A program made the translations under genes and the position numbers. From an uncultured bacterium (GTDB lineage: Bacteria; Acidobacteriota; Thermoanaerobaculia; Multivoradales; JAHEKO01), in assembly GCA_938016625.1 (NCBI GenBank), contig CALILB010000132.1, forward strand, positions 1 through 9,552: a stretch of DNA of 9,552 bases, written 5' to 3'. Each line of letters starts with the position of its first letter. Within the stretch, counting starts at the first letter, position 1. Shown here piece after piece: positions 6,393 to 9,552 of this stretch. A model generated the notes under the pieces. It did not search any database, was not told the DNA's origin, and worked only from the letters and a program-made list of their open reading frames with translations.

Positions 6393-8051
6393 CTATCGAC
6401 GCTGGCCCAGGTCTCCGGTCCGGCGTATCGCCCTCAGCAACCGAAGGCCGAGGTACACGGCTCCACCCATCCCGAGAACGGCGGGCACCGGGATTCCCTT
6501 CCACATCGGTGGCACCTGAAGGCTCCAAAGCTGAACGCTACCCAGGAAGAGGGCTGCGGCTAGGACCCCGGTGACCAGGCGATTGACGATCGTATCCAGT
6601 CGGCGGTGTTCGATGGCGACATCGAAGTCGCCTTGGCGAACCTGTGTCAGCATGTCGGAGAGGTCTCGCGGCAAAGCATCGAGAAGTCGCTCCCAGTCCT
6701 GAAGTTGCCGTCGAGTTCTGCGCAGGAGCTTTTTTGGGGCGAGCCGCGAGCCGATCGACTCTTTGTAATATGGCTCGAGAGCCTCGGCGAGATTGAAGTC
6801 CACATCCATCAGCCGGGCTGTTCCCTCCACTTGAGCCAGGACCTTGAAGAGCAGACTCAGACCGGTGGGCATGATGATGTGGTGATGCCGGATGATGTCG
6901 TTGGCGCTGGTGGCGACTGAGGCGACATCAAGATCATTGAGGCTTTGGCCCAGGTACTCGGACATGAACTCACCCACGTCGGCGCGCAGAGCGTTGCGAT
7001 CCAGATTCCTGGGGAGCTGACAGATCCGCAGAATGTAGTCGGTGGTCTCGTCCGCATCACCACCGAAGATTGCAGCAAGCACAATTCCGACGTATTCGTC
7101 GCGGGTGCGCTCGTCGATGCGGCCCACCGTGCCGAAGTCCAGCAGACCGAGACGATCCTCGGGCAAGACCAGAATGTTCCCGGGATGGGGATCGGCATGG
7201 TAGACGCCGTCTTTCAGAATCATCCGGACATAGGCGTCGGCGAAGTCGTGCGCCATCTTCTTGCGGTCGACCCCCTCGCTCTCCATCTGCTCGACTCGAG
7301 CCACACTGTAGCCTTCGATTCGCTCCATGGTGAGAACGCGCCTTGAAGAGAGCTCTGGAAAGGGCTTCGGAATGTGCACCGCGTGGAGATCGCTCAGATT
7401 GCGGGCCACTTGCTGGAGGTTGTTGATCTCCTTTTTGAAGTCCACCTCCTTTAGCAGACTCTTCCTGAACTCAGCAACAAGCGATCTGGGCTGGAACTGG
7501 CGCAGGTCGGGACTGAGCTGCTCGGCCTTCTCGGCCAGGACCAGGAGGATGTCCAAATCCTTGTGGGCGCGACTCTCGGCGGTCGGATGTTGAACCTTGA
7601 CGACGACCGGAGTTCCGTCGTGGAGCCGTGCAGCGTGGACCTGGGCAATGGAAGCGGAGCCCAGGGGCTCATTTGCAAACTCGGCGTAAAGCTCGTCCGC
7701 CGACTTGCCCAGCTCGCGGATGATGGTCTCGTGGACACTCTCAGCCGAGTCCGCTGGCACTTCAGCTTGTAGTTTGGTGAGTTCCTCAGCGATCTCTTCA
7801 CCGACGAGGTCTGATCGGGTGCTGAGCACCTGTCCGAGCTTGATAAAGGTCGTGCCGAGCTCGGTGAAGGCCTCTCGAATACGCACCTGGCTTGGCAGAT
7901 CTCGGATGGGCCGACCGTCCTGGGTGGTGAAGCGCCTTTCTATGAACTCCGGCAGGTCCTTTCCCAGCCAGTCAACCAGGCCGTATTTGGCCAGGATACG
8001 GACGATCTCTTCGAATCGTTTGGGATCGACAGATCCTTCTGAGAATCTCAC
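6393..8051 (-). CDS. ABC1/UbiB (AarF) family protein kinase-like ATPase
   Basis: A 552-residue member of the ABC1/ADCK/UbiB family of atypical kinases linked to ubiquinone and other isoprenoid-lipid metabolism. KLGQ (71-74) is the family-specific KxGQ motif. GSASIAQVHAA (131-141) is the substitute for a glycine-rich loop. Lys152 in VVVKVQHP is the ATP-binding lysine. KEVDFKKEINN (201-211) carries the family's glutamates, HADPHPGN (285-292) is the catalytic loop and LLDFG (303-307) the metal-binding motif. Two hydrophobic segments near 490-505 and 518-535 form the usual C-terminal membrane hairpin. The start is GTG with GGGAGG four bases upstream, and no nearby ATG fits. The window holds no other quinone biosynthesis gene, so I do not use the symbol ubiB. 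The yegS gene follows on the same strand. Confidence 0.94.
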   Translation of the reverse strand: MRFSEGSVDPKRFEEIVRILAKYGLVDWLGKDLPEFIERRFTTQDGRPIRDLPSQVRIREAFTELGTTFIKLGQVLSTRSDLVGEEIAEELTKLQAEVPADSAESVHETIIRELGKSADELYAEFANEPLGSASIAQVHAARLHDGTPVVVKVQHPTAESRAHKDLDILLVLAEKAEQLSPDLRQFQPRSLVAEFRKSLLKEVDFKKEINNLQQVARNLSDLHAVHIPKPFPELSSRRVLTMERIEGYSVARVEQMESEGVDRKKMAHDFADAYVRMILKDGVYHADPHPGNILVLPEDRLGLLDFGTVGRIDERTRDEYVGIVLAAIFGGDADETTDYILRICQLPRNLDRNALRADVGEFMSEYLGQSLNDLDVASVATSANDIIRHHHIIMPTGLSLLFKVLAQVEGTARLMDVDFNLAEALEPYYKESIGSRLAPKKLLRRTRRQLQDWERLLDALPRDLSDMLTQVRQGDFDVAIEHRRLDTIVNRLVTGVLAAALFLGSVQLWSLQVPPMWKGIPVPAVLGMGGAVYLGLRLLRAIRRTGDLGQRR

Positions 8052-8055
8052 GGAA

Positions 8056-8061
8056 CCTCCC
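8056..8061 (-). promoter_or_regulatory. Ribosome binding site supporting a GTG start for the ABC1 kinase
   Basis: GGGAGG on the minus strand ends four bases before GTG at 8051. The first in-frame ATG is far inside the kinase domain, and codons upstream of the GTG offer no start, so this site fixes the gene's beginning. Confidence 0.7.
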
Positions 8062-8085
8062 TTTGCCTTATGGATGAAGTCCCCA

Positions 8086-8091
8086 ATTGTA
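8086..8091 (-). promoter_or_regulatory. Possible -10 element of the ABC1 kinase promoter
   Basis: TACAAT on the minus strand matches five of six -10 positions and would start transcription near 8079, about 28 bases before the GTG. No good -35 lies 16-18 bases upstream, which fits a promoter that needs an activator. The palindrome at 8136-8153 is centred about 65 bases upstream of that start. Confidence 0.3.
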
Positions 8092-8135
8092 GAGAATTCT
8101 CAAAGGAATCATCACTACTCGGGTTGTTCAGCTCC

Positions 8136-8153
8136 ATTGGACCAAGGTCCAAT
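8136..8153. promoter_or_regulatory. Perfect palindromic operator-like site
   Basis: ATTGGACC-AA-GGTCCAAT is an 8-bp perfect inverted repeat with a two-base centre, the shape of a site for a dimeric helix-turn-helix regulator. It lies 85 bases upstream of the ABC1 kinase start. A 16-of-18 match in inverted orientation occurs at 2226-2243, between the sulfatase and BrkB genes. A hairpin terminator is less likely because no T-run follows on either strand. Confidence 0.45.
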
Positions 8154-8173
8154 CGACGGCGATGGCTGGGTGA

Positions 8174-8359
8174 GCTCAGGATAGAGGAACTCGCGATGAG
8201 GCCGAGGGCACCGGCCGCCGCTCCTTCGAGAAGGGTGTCTCGCCCGCCGCACCGGCAGTCGACTTCGAGCTCCCCGCGTCGGTAAGCGACTGGCACCTGT
8301 TCAACGACAGCTACTTCGAGGTGGCCATCCGCGCCTGGCAAAAAGAGCTGGGTGGCTGA
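8174..8359 (+). pseudogene. Startless 3' coding fragment, family not recognised
   Basis: From the TGA at 8171 to a TGA at 8357 one frame is open and ends with SFEKGVSPAAPAVDFELPA and then SVSDWHLFNDSYFEVAIRAW QKELGG. Third positions are mostly G or C (for example GAC, TTC, GAG, CTC) and the peptide composition looks natural, especially in the last 45 codons. No ATG lies in frame and no convincing alternative start is present. I interpret it as the surviving 3' end of a gene truncated by deletion or rearrangement, with the boundary somewhere near 8160-8220. I cannot name the family. It precedes the TPR gene on the same strand. Confidence 0.5.
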
Positions 8360-8502
8360 CCTATTTGGTCACCTCCCGCCGACTGCTGTACCATTCGGCA
8401 GTTCAAGTAGCGCGCAATCCTCGCCGTCAACAAGCGAGTCTCCGACCCTGTTCGGACGGCAGCCGCTCATGCGTGCTGGGGTTCAAAAGGAGAGTAAGCA
8501 GA

Positions 8503-9552
8503 ATGAGAACAAGTCACTTTCGCGTCGCCCTGGTCGTGCTGGCGGTGCTCGCTCTCGGCCCGGTCCGGCCGGTGCTCGGAGCCGAGGACAAGCCCATCGC
8601 CCCGCTACTCGAGGGTATGGGCACTCACCATCACCCGATCACCACCGAGGACCCCATCGTCCAGCGCTACTTCGACCAGGGGCTGGTTCTGGCCTATGGA
8701 TTCAACCACGCCGAGGCCGCGCGCTCGTTTCGCGAGGCCATCCGGCGCGATCCCGATTGCGCTTCTTGCTACTGGGGGCTGTCCTATGTTCTGGGGCCAA
8801 ACATCAACTCGATGATGAATGCCGAGGATCTGCCCGAGGCCTGGAAGGCGCTGGAGAACGCCGTCGCGCTGGTCGACAGCGCCAGCGAGCCGGAGCAGGC
8901 CTACATCCGAGCTCTCCAGACCCGATACACCAAGGATCTGCCCGATGACCGGTCGCACCTCGACGTGGCTTACGCCGACGCCATGAGCGAGGTCGCCCGT
9001 CGCTACCCGAAGGACACCGACGCCGGGACCCTGTTTGCCGAGGCCCTCATGGACACCACCCCCTGGGACTACTGGCGAGAGAACGGCAAGCCCAAGCCGG
9101 AGACGGTGGAGATCATGGAGGCACTGCAAACCGTTTTGGACCAGGACCCCAATCACCCGGGAGCCAACCACCTCTACATCCACATCGTCGAGGCCCAACG
9201 GCCCGAAATGGGAGTCGAGGCGGCCGACCGGTTGGGAGAGCTCGTCCCCGGCGCCGGGCATCTGGTGCACATGCCGTCGCACATCTACATCAGGATGGGC
9301 CGCTATCACGATGCTTCGGTCGCCAACCAGAAGGCCATCGCGGCCGACGACGATTACGTCACCGCCTGTCGCAAGCAGGGGCTCTACCCGGTGATGTACA
9401 TGCCCCACAATCATCACTTTCTCTGGGCGGCGGCGTCCATCGAAGGGCGCAGCGAGCTGGCCATCTCGGCGGCACGCGATATCGCGCGCAAACAGGATCT
9501 CGACGTGGCTCGCCAGCCGGGGCTCACCAGCCTCCAGCACTACTGGATCACT
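8503..9552 (+). CDS. Secreted tetratricopeptide-repeat protein of unknown function (3' end outside window)
   Basis: The frame is open from the ATG at 8503 to the window edge, giving 350 residues without a stop. AAGGAG at 8487-8492 precedes the ATG by ten bases. A signal peptide (residues 1-26, ending PVLG before AEDK) indicates export. The stretch RYFDQGLVLAYGFNHAEAARSFREAIRRDPD (55-85) is a clear TPR-like helix pair, and weaker TPR-like pairs follow at about 112-125, 203-216 and 262-282. Distinctive features are Cys86-x-x-Cys89 (not followed by His, so not a c-type haem site) and His-rich motifs: THHH (41-44), NHLYIHIVE (222-230), GHLVHMPSHIYIR (252-264) and PHNHHFLW (301-308). These could be a metal site, but that is inference. 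TPR domains normally mediate protein contacts. I recognise the general type only, not a named function. Confidence 0.85.
   Translation, partial: MRTSHFRVALVVLAVLALGPVRPVLGAEDKPIAPLLEGMGTHHHPITTEDPIVQRYFDQGLVLAYGFNHAEAARSFREAIRRDPDCASCYWGLSYVLGPNINSMMNAEDLPEAWKALENAVALVDSASEPEQAYIRALQTRYTKDLPDDRSHLDVAYADAMSEVARRYPKDTDAGTLFAEALMDTTPWDYWRENGKPKPETVEIMEALQTVLDQDPNHPGANHLYIHIVEAQRPEMGVEAADRLGELVPGAGHLVHMPSHIYIRMGRYHDASVANQKAIAADDDYVTACRKQGLYPVMYMPHNHHFLWAAASIEGRSELAISAARDIARKQDLDVARQPGLTSLQHYWIT

Larger units (their letters stand above)
8052..8502. other. Intergenic region between ABC1 kinase and TPR genes
   Basis: These 451 bases separate two divergent genes. From left to right they hold the ABC1 ribosome binding site and possible -10, the 18-base palindrome (8136-8153), and the startless coding fragment (8174-8359). 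About 140 bases follow in which I see no clear promoter for the TPR gene beyond its ribosome binding site. A small imperfect hairpin at 8382-8402 has no T-run. Confidence 0.6.

Noticed and set aside
8048..8341. Minus-strand open frame overlapping the startless fragment and the ABC1 start
   Set aside because: Its peptide is low-quality and it overlaps the ABC1 gene start. The plus-strand frame over the same bases has the better coding character.
8382..8402. Hairpin ACTGCTG/CGGCAGT upstream of the TPR gene
   Set aside because: It has seven pairs including a wobble and no T-run or other supporting signal.
8605..9540. Minus-strand open frame of 311 codons opposite the TPR gene
   Set aside because: The opposite strand encodes a signal peptide and TPR motifs with a good ribosome binding site. 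The antisense product has no recognisable motif.

Overview
This is a GC-rich bacterial chromosomal segment whose gene content is mostly envelope, export and lipid related. High GC, strong GC preference at third codon positions, Shine-Dalgarno sites and TTGACA/TATAAT-like promoter candidates all point to an ordinary Gram-negative-type bacterium. The secreted tetratricopeptide protein and secreted sulfatase would suit Acidobacteriota or Proteobacteria, but no rRNA or taxonomic marker is present, so this is only a guess. I see no phage genes, transposases, CRISPR array, tRNA or rRNA, and no clear candidate for a defence system.

Layout. Positions 1-381 (+) hold the 3' part of an Mn-type superoxide dismutase. 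A minus-strand secreted sulfatase (548-2116) converges on it, with a strong hairpin terminator at 505-526. The sulfatase and a plus-strand YihY/BrkB membrane protein (2280-3170) diverge from a compact promoter region that carries a palindromic operator-like site. A YugP-type membrane zinc peptidase (3367-4095, +) and a probable lipoprotein HAD phosphatase (4186-5235, +) follow. On the minus strand come a YegS-type lipid kinase (5304-6191) and an ABC1/UbiB-family kinase with two C-terminal membrane segments (6393-8051). The window ends inside a secreted TPR protein of unknown function (8503 onward, +).

Between these genes are signs of past rearrangement. The last 13 codons and stop of a second HAD phosphatase copy survive at 6349-6390, beside the ABC1 kinase stop. 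A startless, coding-like 3' fragment lies at 8174-8359. A third, weaker coding-like fragment lies antisense at 3206-3346.

The most interesting regulatory signal is a palindrome, ATTGGACC-AA-GGTCCAAT (8136-8153), upstream of the ABC1 kinase. A near copy in inverted orientation (2226-2243) sits between the sulfatase and BrkB start sites. This suggests, without proving, that one regulator links the sulfatase, BrkB and ABC1 kinase genes.
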